64,000 bases of DNA from the NCBI RefSeq assembly GCF_023278565.1, contig NC_064672.1:2046001-2110000 (forward strand), read 5' to 3'. Every line of letters begins with the position of its first letter. Position 1 is the stretch's first letter. This DNA comes from Colletotrichum lupini. Lineage: Eukaryota > Ascomycota > Sordariomycetes > Glomerellales > Glomerellaceae. Below, one piece after another: positions 34,750 to 47,865 of this stretch. The notes beneath the pieces are model-generated. The model searched no databases and was not told the DNA's origin. It saw only the letters and a list, made by a program, of their open reading frames with translations. Position numbers and translations under genes: made by a program.

Positions 34750-35037
34750 TGCAGAAGGGGGGTCTAGTGAGTCATTCAATGTAGATGTAAACTTGGAAGT
34801 TGTAAATCCAGAACGATCAACATAACGCTGTATTTCAGGGGGTGAATCAAACTGAGCAGACATGACTATGGGCTTGCACATACTAATTGTGGAATGAATT
34901 TTCGGACTTCATCAAATGGCATCTCGGCTTATTCTCTCCGCCTTACGAATGTGCAAGGATCTCGTGATTTGATGCCTCCAACCTTTCCTGTTTCTAAGCA
35001 TCTTTTTAGCATAACCTCTTGACAGGCACTTCATACT

Positions 35038-36849
35038 TTACCTGCTACGATTCGCCCAACTCTTGCGACCATTGAAAGATCCGTCACCGATACGAGTTAT
35101 CCGCTTCACATATTGGTCCATGCGGTGCGCCGCAACATTCGCCCAGGCCTGGTGTTCGAGATCGTCATGGCTAAGCTGGCATGCCATGATTCTCTCTTCT
35201 TCTTCTTTATCCTCTTCCTCGTCCTCGTCTCCGTCCTCGTCTCCGTCCCCGTCCTCGTCTCCGTCCCCGTCCCCTCCCCCGTCCCCGTCCTCGTCTCCGT
35301 CCTCGTCTCCGTCCCCGTCCCCTCCCCCGTCCCCGTCCCCTCCCCCTTCCCCGTCCCCTCCCCCGTCCCCGTCCTCGTCTCCGTCCTCGTCTCCGTCCCC
35401 GTCCCCGTCCCCGTCCTTACTAACCTCCTGTTCGTTTTCGAATAGAACACCAGTTGACCGAGGCCATTCAAACGTAGCTTGGGTGGCTTGAAGTCTTGGA
35501 ATTCGCTCGCCGGCGGGCACTTGCCTCCTCCGACACGGTACCATATACGCGTAAGCTCTGTCGCGTACGCTGCATCCATGCGTGGAATTGGGTCGCCATC
35601 ATTGACGAAGGCGAGTATATTCCCTCGAAGGAAGTTGCTATCGGTATAGAGTTTGGTGAGGCGGGCGTCAATGTCGGTGTTGAACAACAGAGGACAACCA
35701 AAGTGTACGCAAGACAGCGTCGGCTTCTTCGAGGGCAGATCTGTGTCGTGTTGTCAGCCTGATGCTCTGTTCTGACACTTTAAGCGTAACCAAAATACGA
35801 TCTGTTCATGTTGGAGCCCTTACCAAGAACTTGGCTTGTAAGAAGACAGCAAAACAGAAGGCATGCAACGGCTCCGCCAGCAGGATGACCTGTGAAAACA
35901 ACTCCTATCTCCTGATCTTCCGTTTGAGCCTCGTTTAGGGCAGCTTTTATCTGATTTACCAGTCCTGGAGCAACAGTTCTGGCACATTGGGCGAACCCGC
36001 GATGCACTTTCAGCGTTGGTTTCAAACGTGACTCGGGGAGTTTCTAAATAACCGAAGTTAGTCTCACAACTCGATCTCGGACCATAAACCAGGAGCTGAA
36101 TCTTTCGGTTGTTTGGTTGAGGTCATAATTAGCTGTACTCACCACCAAGTCAGAACATTCAGCTAGGTCGCTATTCAGGTTGACCAGCCAGTCGACAGAA
36201 CTTGCACTCCCTCTAACAGCAACGACTAGTGCCTTTCGCTGAGATGACGGATCAGTCGGCAAGATCTCAAAAAGAGCGGCGGCCTTCCCTGAGCCGTCTC
36301 TGGTGGGCTCTATCCAGTGTCTGTCTTTAACGGCATAGTCCAGGAGTTGGGGGACAACATGGCCCGGATCCTTCTTGTAGACCGCTTTGGAGCAGAGAGC
36401 AGCAATTTGAATGATACGGGCAGCGTCCTCTGTGCTGGTGTGGTGTAGATCGTCGTCAGAACATAGAAACACCAATATTACCTCTCAAGAATTGAGGCGC
36501 CGCTTCTGGGTATATGCAAACCTTGTTCACTCTACCGCAGGTAGTTTCACGGATTCTTGGCCCCTAGAGACTATGTCGGGCAAGTTCATTGCACGTTGCG
36601 CCCTTACTTTCTTATTCTGCGATTCTCTCACAAGCCCTAGCCAAACTAGACACAATCAGCATCACATTAGCAGCCACTGAAGATGGGCCCTTTGTAAATC
36701 TTACCGAAAAGATCTGAATCGCTAAAGTCTTCGATCTCATTGAGCATCGTAGCTACTGCTGCCGAAGCACCAGCCAGAGTCGTAGAGTTCATAGACCCAG
36801 CCCCGGACGCGGAGGCACCCAGAGAATGGCGTGCCACAGACATGCTCAA
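35038..36849 (-). CDS. Lipase class 3-like protein with Ser-to-Pro at the nucleophile
   Basis: Five phase-consistent minus-strand exons, 36849-36705, 36483-36143, 36043-35824, 35740-35419 and 35191-35038, give 393 residues. Family marks: KALVVAVRGSASSVDWLVNL (oxyanion region), VHRGFAQCA, the elbow VVFTGHPAGGAVA, CVHFGCPLLFN, and AFVNDGDPIPRMD with the usual aspartate. The elbow should read G-H-S-x-G-G; here the serine codon position is CCT (Pro, at 35874-35876), so ester hydrolysis is not expected by the normal mechanism. The last intron (227 bp, GTTAGT donor) is inferred and contains a GACGGG/GACGAG-type minisatellite. Without it the frame would read through a Thr/Gly or Asp/Gly repeat and the C-terminal MACQLSHDDLEHQ helix would be out of frame. 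The 36484-36704 intron is also inferred. No clear signal peptide. It may be a pseudo-enzyme. Confidence 0.68.
35205..35412. repeat. GTCCCC/GTCCTC minisatellite inside a lipase-like gene intron
   Basis: About 200 bp of imperfect 6-bp units, GTCCCC, GTCCTC and GTCTCC with occasional CCTCCC blocks, on the plus strand (GACGGG-type on the coding strand). It gives long open frames in several phases, coding Pro/Ser, Val/Leu, Asp/Gly or Thr/Gly runs, which are artefacts of composition. It fits between an acceptable donor (35418) and acceptor (35192), so it is most likely intronic. Confidence 0.75.
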
Positions 36850-37430
36850 GTTGAAAGAGTTACTCGTGGGGTAAAGCAGCAGTCAAGACAAATTTAGTTA
36901 GAAAATTGAATCAACAGGAAGACGTTACTCTTCCGTGTCAAGAGACGAAGATATTGTGGGCTTGCAGTTCCCCTCTTTCTTACTGTGACAAAGTATAGCA
37001 AGGGAAAGTGCATTTTTGACCAGGCTGCCATTACGCGTCAGGCATCGCCAGAGAACGCCTCCAATCATGGCCGCGTTCTACCTCATGAAATATAAACAAA
37101 TGGCTCGACCAATTGGATGGTTTTCGGCCTTTGATGTTGGTTCGCCTCTTTAAGGTACCTAGGCAGACCTCAGGTCTGGGCGAATCAACACGACAAGTAG
37201 ATCCAGAATGCACGCGTGTCAGATATTGCATAATCTCAGCATTTACCCGATACGTATAATTCCGAAGTGGTGTCAACCAGCAATGGCATTGTGCTCTCTT
37301 ACCCGCCCCCTTATTGATTCAAGCTGTCTTCAATAGTACTCCGCCTTCTCCCTTTCCAAACTGAACACATTGAACTTTCTCACTGCGTTTGACGTCTACC
37401 TTGCGCACCTTTCATCCTACCGCAATCACC
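36850..37430. other. Intergenic, divergent promoters
   Basis: A 581-bp gap between the lipase-like gene (minus) and a small plus-strand gene. One isolated ACGCGT occurs near 37212. Nothing else is supported. Confidence 0.35.
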
Positions 37431-37930
37431 ATGTGGAAATCACGGACCTCTTCTGTTCAATTACCCCCGAATCCAAGGATTAATTGGGCGAAGCTGGATT
37501 CTCATCATCCAAAAACGCTCAATAAAGAACTCAGTGATCTGTATTGGAGCGGTATCGATCGAGACCTGGATGAAATACTGCGGTTCCTCGACATGTGTGA
37601 AAATGTTCCCGAACCGCCGACAGCTGATTCACAGCCGAAACATGAAGATTGACTTGGCTTCGAAGCCTTTGCCAAGAGAGCCACTCGCTTGGCAGTGAAC
37701 GACGCTTTGTGAGTTTCCTTCATCTTCATCACCATGGCCGTAGCGCTAGTTGTCAGATTGTTCGCGAACATCGCAATACGCTGATTTTCTCTAGAGTGTA
37801 CGATGTTTTAGCCAATCTCAATTATGGCAACTCCGAGAATCTTACGAGAAGAGAATACTTGGCTCAGATGCTTCTACGAGCAGCACGCACGCACTCCATC
37901 AATAACAACACTGGAGCCGTATCTGGCTAA
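37431..37930 (+). pseudogene. Small unknown gene with an in-frame TGA
   Basis: From the ATG at 37431 the frame runs 73 codons to a TGA at 37650-37652, then continues in the same frame with coding-like sequence (FEAFAKRATRLAVNDAL). It is joined through a good 5' site (GTGAGT after GACGCTTT) and a CTAG acceptor to VYDVLANLNYGNSENLTRREYLAQ and a stop at 37930. Both sides of the TGA look coding and the splice keeps phase, so the TGA looks like a nonsense mutation in a protein of about 140 residues. Alternatively a genuine 73-residue protein ends there. I do not recognise the product. The gene lies 200 bp from a retrotransposon insertion. Confidence 0.4.
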
Positions 37931-38129
37931 TACTGAGTGTTCGAACGCAGGCATACTCGACATTGACAAGAGTGAGTACTCTCTACGCTGACCTTGGAGC
38001 TGTTGTGTCCATCTTCCGAACACGAAATGATCTGATCCAAGCTCAAAGTGGTTAAACATCGGGAACCTGGATTCAAGCTGGGTACATGGCTTCGGCCACG
38101 AGCACCACAATGTAAGCACTTAGGGAAGA

Positions 38130-38331
38130 TGTCGGATTAGAAGTCCAATTCGACCGCAGCATATAGCCGACTGCGCAGGGGCCAATTAAGGGCCCTATTT
38201 ACAATTATCATAGCTAGCCTAACCTACGGTTAGAACCTCCTTTTTATACCTACGCAGATATTTATATAATTTAATTAATCTTTTTATTAACTACGGTTCG
38301 AACTAACTACTTTATAATAAGGATATTAATA
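38130..38331 (+). repeat. 5' LTR of the Copia-like element
   Basis: 202 bp beginning TGTCGGATTAGAAG and ending GATATTAATA. It aligns end to end with 45314-45515; differences are mostly C/T and G/A transitions. This copy is less mutated than the 3' copy. Confidence 0.88.
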
Positions 38332-41300
38332 CTAATTAATAATTAAATTTTATTATTATAAATCGGTAAAGTATCTTATTATATAAAAAAAACGACCTCT
38401 TAATACTATATAGGATAAGAAATTCGTACTAATTAACTTTATAAAAATAGATAAAAAGGGGCGGTTTTTAAATACTATATAGAATTAAGTAATCGTAGCC
38501 TTTTATTATTTATAAGAGGTTAACGTTTATTATATTAAATTATATTAATTAATAAAACTACTTAAGTAACTAGCCTTTTATTATTATTTTAAGTGGTTTT
38601 TTTATTAATTAACTTTTCTATAACCGGCCCGTAACTAAAAATTAATTAATTAAATTAATAAAAAAAAATACCTACGTAATAACTACTTACTTAATTAATT
38701 AGTATAATAAGCGAGCTTAATAATATAATATAAAAAAGTACTGCGCAATTAAAAAAAAAGATCTTTAAATATAAATATTTTTAATAAGTATAATAAGAAC
38801 TTATATAGGAGTTATAACGCTAAGAGATTTATAATATATAAAAAGGTTTAGTATTATAAAGATTTTATAAATATAATTTTAAAACTTATAATTTAAACGA
38901 TTTTTTTATAACTCCTTTAACTACTTTTTAAATATTACTTAAAAATATAATATAAGGAACGGTTTAAAAAAAAAAAAGGGATTTAGAGGTCTTAATAATA
39001 TCGAGTTAAGAGTATTATAAATCTTAAAAATTAATTTAAAAAAAAAAGCGGCTACTTTAAAGTAGTCCTATAACCTCTCGTTATAATTATTATTAGCTTA
39101 AAAAAAGGCTAAGAAAATAAGGATTTAAGAAGAAAAGAAAAAGATCCTTTAAAATATTACTAAAGGGCTTCTTTTTATATTAGCTCTTAGTATAAGATTA
39201 CTAATTTTAAAAAATTAATTAAGTAATAAAAAGGATTATTAATAAGTAATAATTACCTAACTATAATTAAGTTATAAAGAAAACTATTTAAAAAATATAA
39301 AATAGAGTATAGAGAAGTAATAAGAAAAAAGATCTTTAAAGTATTTAGTCTTACTAAGTACGAATAATAAATAAGTATTTTTAATAAGTTTTTAATATTT
39401 ATAATTTTATAAAAAAGAGGGCTTAACTTCGCTAATTATACTTAATAACCTATTTAGCTTATTTATAAGCCGCTCGGCGTTTATTTTTAACTATTTTTAT
39501 AAAATACTATTTTAAAAGAGGTAAGTTAAAAAAAGAAGCTATTTAGAAATTATAGAGAGTACGAAGCTTAGGAAGTTAAAAATATACGGAATAATAGAAA
39601 TTAGTAACTAATAAAAATCCCGAGACTAATTATTATATTTCTTATAGTAATATAAACGTCTACTGCTACTATTAAAAAAGAGAATTATTAAAACTTATTA
39701 TTTTATATTAAATAAAAAAGAGGATTTTAATAAGTATAATAACTAATAATTTAAAAAGGTAGTAATAATTATTAAAAATAATAAAAATAAGAGTAATAAT
39801 AAGATAGTAAAAGGAAATAAGAATTTCCTAAACCCTAATAAATTCGTTAAGTAATAAAAATACGGATTTATTATAGCTAGCGCGCGGATTAAATATATTC
39901 TTATTAAAATTAAATACGTTAGTAATTACTAATATAAGTACGAGTTAGAATACGACTTTTAGTAAGTTAAGGTAAAAAAAAAAGGGAAGAACCTAATCTT
40001 AAATAGAATCCTAATCCCTTATAAATAAGTAAATATTAACCCGGATTATTAAGGGACGTAGATATATAAAATCGTAAATTAGCTTAATAATAAGTAAATT
40101 AATACGGTATTAATCTATTTAATTAAAGTTTATAAAAAAAAGGGGCTATAAAATAACCCCTATTTTATAAAATCGTAAACGACTTTAGTTACTAACTAGA
40201 TAAATAGTTTATAAATATAAGCCTAGGAATTATAAAAGTAGTTAATAAATTCCTTTATAAACGAGGGGTATTACTAGCGTAGTTATAGTTATAAAAACTA
40301 TATAAAGTCCTAATAATAACAATTATAAAAAAGGAATTTATATTATAAAACTAAGTATAAGTTAATAAGGCGTATAATTACTTTAATAAATTTGAAAAAA
40401 GATAAATAACGTAAATTTCTTTTTTATAATTATTAATAATAATTTATCGTCGTAAAAAGATATATAGAAATAAAATATAGTATTAGAAGTATAATAATTA
40501 ACGATTCTATTTATTTTAATTTAAAGCTCGTCGCTGTTATTAATATAAAATTCGGCGCCGATTAATTAATATAAAAAGAAATAAACGACCCGAAGTTACT
40601 AATAGTACGTAATAACGTAAGAATCGTATATAAATACCGAAAATATAATAATAAATATAAAGTAATTTATAAACTTTAAAAAGATCTTTTTAAAAAAGAA
40701 ATTATACTCTAAGGGGAAGTATAAGGTTTTATAAAAAACCCTAACGATATTTTATAATTATTATAAAAAGGTCGGGATTAGGGAATATTAGTACTATTTA
40801 GTAATTAATATCGTCCTTATAAATAAAGCCTTTAATTATTATTATAAAGCGGTACGTAATTTTAATTAAAACGACTTTTTTAATATTATTAATATAATCC
40901 GAAGCCGTTTTAAGACTTATAATAAGAACCTAGAGCTCCTATTTAAGCTACGAGCGATTTTTTTTATATTTATAGCTAGGATAATAAAAAATAAATTATA
41001 AATAGAGATCTTTAAAAAGCTTATTAATCGAATTAATAAGCTAATAAAAACCTAGCTAAATAAGGGAACTAATAAATAAAAAGTTAAATATTTTTATACT
41101 ATAGTTTAGCGCATATTAGAAATAAAAATAACCCTATACTAAGTATTTAAAGACGATAAAACGCTTTATTTAAAGCTAAGATTTAGTTTTAATATTAAAA
41201 TAAAAATATTATACTAAACCTATTTCTAAGTATATAACGGCCCTTATTAATAATATTAAGTTAATCGAACGTATAATAAAAAAATAAAAAAGGCTAAATA

Positions 41301-44300
41301 TAGTAATTATTAATAAAAAGGCCCAGATTCGTTAAATAAGTAAAGATTTAACTCGTAAATAGGGTAATAAAAAAAGTAATATTATATTTATAAAAAAAAT
41401 AGATATTAGTTAAGTAACTATTCTAAAAAAAAGTATACTAAATTATATAAATAATATAAAAAGTTAAGAGTAATAAATAATAAAACTAGCCCTCGTTAGT
41501 TTAACTAATTCCTTATTATATATAAAAGTAAATCCGGGGGTATAAAACTTAGTAAAAGTAGTTAAAGTAGCGGCTTAGAGTATTCGCCCCCTATAAGAAA
41601 TTCGGAAAATAAGAAAGATCTTACCCCCTATATTAATAAATTAAATTATAATAAAATCGATAATATTAACTACTCTTTTTTTACCCCGTTAGCTTTTAGA
41701 GAATATATAAAACTAAACGAATAGAGGGTAGTAAAAGCTCTTAATAAGTAGGCTTTTATTTATAAATAATAAAGAAAAGTCCCTTAAATAATAAATATAG
41801 AAGTAGCTAAAAAGGCGAATTTAATAAGGCTAAAGCCTATTTTTTCAATACTTAAAAAGAAGACGCTACTTTTTTTAATATTTAAAAAAAAAGAATATAG
41901 TACTAAGTAAATCTAAGAATAGCTAGAGGGGTCCTTTTTATATTATTTAGATTTATTAAATACTAAGCTTATATAAGTATTTTATATAAATAAAAGGTAC
42001 GGCTTAAATATTTTTATAAAATTATCCTAAATATTAAAGTATTATAATAGTTAATAAAAAGAAAAGGGTAATTCTAAATACTATAAAAGATCGTACTAAT
42101 AATATTTAATATATTAATAGCGGGTATTACGAGGATTAGCTTCGGTCTAAGTAAGGAAATCGTTATTCTAAGTACAATAGAAATAAAAACGTACTTCGGA
42201 ATAATAACTTTTTATATTTTACTTATTAATACCCTATTTCTCTTATATTTAAAAAATATAGATTAATTAAGTATTATATTTAATAATATAAGGAATAGAA
42301 TCTCTAATAATAAATATTTTAAAATAGTTAAATAACGATAGGAGTATGCGTTTATAAGGCTTATTAATAATACGAAGTTAATTAATTACTTAATAAAAAG
42401 TAAGCTTAAATAGCTATATTAAAGATTCGGGTACCCGTTAGTTACGAGGCTATATAACCTTTTAAAGTAATTAAGTAATAATAATATTAAAATAGGGGTG
42501 CTAAAGTAATTAATAAAAGTATATTACTAATACTAAATAAATACGCAGAGCCTACGCAAATTTAAATTTAAATTACGTAATAAGCTTAACTTTAATTAGG
42601 AAATCGTCGTTAATATTTTCTATTTAAATAGTCGGCTAGTCCTATATATAATTAACGTAACTATATCTTTTTAAATAGAGCAATTCCTTTAGGATTTATA
42701 AATAAAGATAGTATAAATAGCCCTATAAAAAGGATAGATTAATATATACTAAGGACCGCTAAACGGTATTAAAACTAACGCTAATATTAGTTTTAAATTA
42801 ATAAAATTTAAAGAAAATATAACGGCCTATAGTATATAGCTAAAAATCGTACTTATTAAAGCGCACTATAATATTAAAAAAGTAAAAAGGGTATATTAGT
42901 AGTTAAAAAGGGCGTTTAGAATTATTAAAAAGGAAAATCCTAATTTTATTAATAACGAATACCTCTAAATAGTACTTAAATATTATAATAATACTATAGG
43001 GCCTAACGGGCTTATATTAACGCTATTAATATTTAGAGTATATTTAAAAACGACCTTAGCTTTATTACTATTACTAAATATAAGCTAATAAGCCTAAGTA
43101 ATTAAAAAAGTAATACGAGTACTACGTAAAATAAGTATAAAAAGGTAAGTTAATAAGGTAATTATTATATATAATAGGCCCGATATAAGAAGTAATTTAA
43201 ATATATTATTAAATTCGGATATACGAGTATAGCGCAAAATTACTTAATAATAAGCTAGGCTATATAAATTAATTTTTATTAACGAGCGATTGTATATAAT
43301 TATAAAGGATTATAACTAGTCCCTCGAAGTATTAATTACGGTAATTAGACTATATTATATAAATCTTAGCGAGGTAATTTCTAACTTATAAAAAAAAGAA
43401 GAGCTAGGGGAAACTATATAACCTATAATAAAAATATAAGGAATTATCCTTAATAAGATCGTCGTAATAATATTAATAAATAATAAAGAAGAGGAAATTA
43501 TTAAAAAGGTATTAATATTATTAATAAGACGTCGTAGAAGGCTATAACGGTAAGCCCTAATATAGTAATTTATTATTAATAACGAGGTAATTAATACTTT
43601 TTATATAATCATAAAAAAAGCTAATTTCGAGCTAATAATTAAATTACGTGAGAAAAGTATAATTATAATTACTAAAAAGCTATATAAAAGATTAGATCTT
43701 ATTAAAGTAAATACTTTTTATAATCGAGGGGTTTATTAATTTATCTTTTATAACTTAGAAAAGTATATAAGCCTCTATATATTTAAATTACGAATAGTTT
43801 ATAAGATTAAAAAAAAAGAATACCCTAGCTATATAAGAAGTCTAAGTATATAATTTAGGGGTACGGTAATATTAAAAAAGCAACGCTATTTATATAATTA
43901 CTTATTATATAATACTATAGCTAACGGTTAATAATAGTATTAATAATATTATTATAAAAAAGGGATATAAGATTTAGAGCCGTAATATTACCTAGGCCTA
44001 TACCTAATCAGCTATAGGGCTTATAAAGAAAATCCTAGCCTATTTACTAAAGGAAATAGTTAGTAAGTACTTAAAATGTACGATTATTAAAGTATTTAAG
44101 TTACTATATAGGCTCGTAAAATCGGGTACTTATTAATAAGCTATATACTACGATTTTTATATTAATTAATTATTAATAATTATATTTATATATAACCTAT
44201 ACTTACTAATTTCTAAGTATAAAGGTAACTAATTTAAAATTATTAAAATATAAACCGACGATATATTAAGCCTATCTAATATTAACTTTATAAAAAAAGA

Positions 44301-45313
44301 GAATAAAGAGCTTTAAAAAGCGGGCTTTATAATAAAACTAAAAGAGGTCTTTATAATAAATACCCCCTTAGTATTTGATAATAAGATTTTTATTATTAAA
44401 AAAGAAACCGTCGTTTTTTAATAAAAAGAGTAGGGTAAAAAGATTAACCTCGTTAATCTAAATATAACTAACGTTAAAAAGCGGTATAAAACTAAGCTTA
44501 CGTAAGGGGTATATATTATAAATATTTATTAATTTAAAATAATATTTAACTATACTAAAGTAGCGCAGGCTATAAATCTAATTAAATAAAACGTTAAAGT
44601 ACTTAATAAGTAGCTTAAGTAGTAATAAACGAATCTTAATCAAGGCCTCGTTTATTACCTAATTAACTTTACGATTAATAAGCTTTATATTTTTATTAAT
44701 AGGTTATTTATAAATAATAACGACCTTATTTCGTAATTAGGGTATATTATTATCTTAGTTAATAAGAGTATAAATAAGAGCGAATTTATTATATATAATA
44801 ATATAATCTACTACTTATTAATTAAAAATAAGTAAGTAACGAGAAGTATATTAATATTAAAAGTTTATAGTATAATTAACGGCGTTAACCTCTTTTACGT
44901 AATTTTAATAATACTAAAGAAAATTACTAATTAACTTAGCCTTTTACTAATCCTAATAGTTATTTATATAGATTTTTACTTACTATACGAATACTTTATT
45001 AAATTAAGGATAATAAAAGAAAAGAGGCTTATAATTAATATTATAGCCCTTAGGTAATTATATAAAAAGCGCAAGATATTTAAAATCCGTTAGATTAATA
45101 ATAATAATAACCTCGCTAACGCTTTTATAAAAATAATATTTAATAAAGGGTTAGAATAACTCGTAAGTAATAAAAAAGTTAATATATAAATAAAAAGATA
45201 GGTTATATAAAAAGAATAAAAAAAAGAAATAAAAAGAAACGACTTAGTAAACGGACCTAAGGTCGAATTAAACCTCTAATTATAATAAATAAATTAATAA
45301 AAAAAAAAGTTAG

Positions 45314-45515
45314 TATTAGATTAGAAGTCTAATTTAATTATAGTATATAACTAATTACGTAGGGGCTAATTAAGGGCCCTATTTATAATTATCGTAGCTA
45401 GCCTAACTTATAGTTAAAACCTCCTTTTTATACTTATATAAATATTTATATAGTTTAATTAATCTTTTTGTTAACTACGGTTCGAACTAACTACCTTATA
45501 ATAGGGATACTAATA
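45314..45515 (+). repeat. 3' LTR of the Copia-like element
   Basis: 202 bp matching 38130-38331. The initial TG has become TA and many C or G bases of the 5' copy are T or A here. It is preceded by a purine-rich stretch at about 45300-45313 that could be the polypurine tract. It is followed by the second GAAGA target duplicate. Confidence 0.88.
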
Positions 45516-47639
45516 GAAGAATTATTATTGACTAAGCTCTCTTTTAATTCTCCATTGTGGTACCCAGATCTGATGAACACAGCCAGAACCCAATCAACTT
45601 CTCCGCCCTCTAATGCACTGAGTGCAAGCAAGCCATCCAGGGTATCCATTGTCGGTGCGGTGCCGATTGTCCGTGTGACAAGTCATCATATCTAGAGCAA
45701 GCTCCGGTCTTTTGTGAGACTTGCGCTCGACACCCCGATTGCAAGCACGACTCTGAGAAAGTACGCAAGTTCCACAAGAGCTGTGTCTTGTCATCCTGTC
45801 TATCCGACGAACAGGCGAGGGAGTTGTGTTAATGTGCCGGTGGCGATGCTGAGTCTGACCAATCAAAAGAACTGTATCCTTTCGACCAGAATGACCGCGC
45901 CCGTCATTACCCGCTGTGTCCTTTGATCAGGCTCAAGTCACAACATTGTTCCTCGAAGCTGGCTGAAGTCTGCGGTCTTGGCGTGTTAGAGGACAGCAAA
46001 AAGGGTGACGTTCGCGGTCATCCAATCACTGCTGTCACCAAGACTGCAGCCAAGATTACAAGGATTCACGAGCATGTCCCGTATGGGAACACCCATATGA
46101 GTCTGATGATGGGCCCGCTGCTAATCGAAAATGGAGTTCCTCAGTTTGTACCATTTTTTCTCTGGCCCCTCTTTTTGTGTTGATTGAGGATTCTTTCTTA
46201 CATTTGTTCTTTCAGATCCATGGGTGGCGTGCTGTTCACGGTTCGAGATCGTCTTCAGTTGCATCCCGTAGATACTCCTACAAGCTCAGTGACCAGGTGC
46301 TTCGCTCTCAGCAAAGATAGACAGCTGTTCAAGACAGAGAGGCATATACTGAGAAACCGCCGAGTGAAGGCCTTTATGAAACAGATAGTAGGCAGTCCAT
46401 TCTGGAGTCTGAGAGAAGAGGATCGTGATGCCGAGGCCGAAATTATCAAAGATGTGGCCAAGGCCAGTCTAGATTATATAGGCGTCCTACATGTAGGGAA
46501 AGGATCGAAGCACGAACAGAAAAAGTCCAAGGCAAGAAAGAAAATTCTCGAGAAGCTCCGTACACTTCTACATGAGCGTGTCGAGCTCTACATTCATTCC
46601 ATCGTCAACAAACTTTTCGACGAAAGTTTGCCCCTTGGTTGGTTCTACTTTCTTTCTCCCCTTGTCCCCAAAATCTACTTTTCACGCACCTATGCATGTT
46701 GATTATCCAAAACGAGTACACTCTGAAATTGAACAAAAAATTGGCCTTCATCTCAGAGTGGAACATGGGAAGCAACAACTGCCAAAATTTCTGTGATGCC
46801 CTGATAGACCGCAACGTATTCGGCAGCTTCATGGTCTATCACCGACACTGCAAGGAGAAGAAACATAACGGTCAGGCATCTCAAGTTCAATACTTAATGA
46901 GCTTTGTAAGCCGGATCGGTTGCCACGATGGACTCACTAGGCGGGTAGCTCCCTCTTCAAAAGCGACATCCGCGAACGGTCACACTGAGGAGTTTCTCCT
47001 TCGATTCCGCCGATTCGCCCACCACAACGACACGGACATCGTTGACAGCTTGGTAGAGTACTGGACCGATTGGGGAGGCTTTCGAGCGCCGATATTTCGA
47101 CACCAAGGCCTCTTTCCATGGGACTGTACCGAAGCGCGCACTCTCAAGGAGGAGGCCGATCACCCGCAAAAGAAGTGTGGGGATTGTTCGTTGGCTAAGC
47201 ATCTTTGGGCCTTTCCGTTTGATGCATGGTCAGTAGCGCAGTTTCACCTTCTCAGGGAACGTCGCTTCTATGCTCCATCTCCAGTCACTGGGAAAGACAA
47301 TCAAATTCAGATGGCCGACCATGACTGGGAGGAAAACAGACACCGCGTACTTGAAGCGTTTCAGGTCCTTGGCAGCATGGGAGTTGCGATGCATCGATCA
47401 CAGGTTTTCCGTGACAGGTGTCGATGGAATTTCAAAGCTCGCGGGCTGCCTTTCGAAGACACCTCTACAGACCGAACCATATTCCACAAGGGTCGCGTGA
47501 CTACTTTACGACAGCAAATTAAAAGAGTTTTGCTATCCGGGCAGTACTGTTTGGCTATCCGGGCAGTAGTCCACTTTTTAGACCAATGAGGGCTTATAGC
47601 TATAGAGCTCGGGCCATAACCCTATACCCATACCCGCTA

Positions 47640-47835
47640 TACCTATCCCATCGACTGCTACAAGGCGACAGTACAATAGTCTCTAGCTTTTCTCTAAATT
47701 CTCCGAGATATGAATTTTTTAATTTACGGATATAGTGGAAATAAATCGGAATAACGCCTAATTAGTTCTTCCTCCGCACTCGGATATACTGTCGCTTTGT
47801 AGTAATCGATGGGATATACGGGCTATTTGGCGTAG
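47640..47835. repeat. Internal inverted repeat nested in the hAT-like element
   Basis: An arm near 47649-47683 (core CCCATCGACTGCTACAAGG) is matched in reverse complement near 47786-47832 with a few transition differences, enclosing about 100 bp of unrelated sequence. It could be a second, older MITE nested in the first or a long hairpin of the element itself. Confidence 0.55.
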
Positions 47836-47865
47836 TTATATAAAGTAGCCGTAGGTACGTTCGGT

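Larger units (their letters stand above)
38130..45515 (+). mobile_element. Full-length Copia-like LTR retrotransposon, RIP-degraded
   Basis: A 7,386-bp element bounded by 202-bp direct terminal repeats (38130-38331 and 45314-45515) and flanked by a perfect 5-bp target duplication GAAGA (38125-38129 and 45516-45520). The interior is extremely AT-rich with stops in every frame and very many TpA steps, as expected after RIP. Reading through stops in the last 1.3 kb on the plus strand, patterns of a Copia-type reverse transcriptase and RNase H can still be made out: a Q-T-D-D-like block followed by an E...L..A.F block near 44250-44330, and a C-T-D-S / S-L-Y-x-C block near 44950-45000. It is inactive. 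Class (LTR) is certain; the Copia superfamily is less sure. Confidence 0.85.

Noticed and set aside
35038..35687. Acidic Asp/Gly-rich or Thr/Gly-rich coding repeat as a real domain of the lipase-like protein
   Set aside because: The reading frame before the array and the C-terminal helix after it are in different frames; an intron spanning the array solves this, while a coding repeat does not.
37650..37655. Programmed TGA readthrough giving a peroxisomal isoform
   Set aside because: The context is TGA-CTT rather than the known TGA-CTA, and the extended C-terminus lacks a peroxisomal signal.
38290..38310. GGTTCGAA-like tRNA B-box in the LTR
   Set aside because: No A-box or cloverleaf could be found around it; the same short word recurs in the other LTR.
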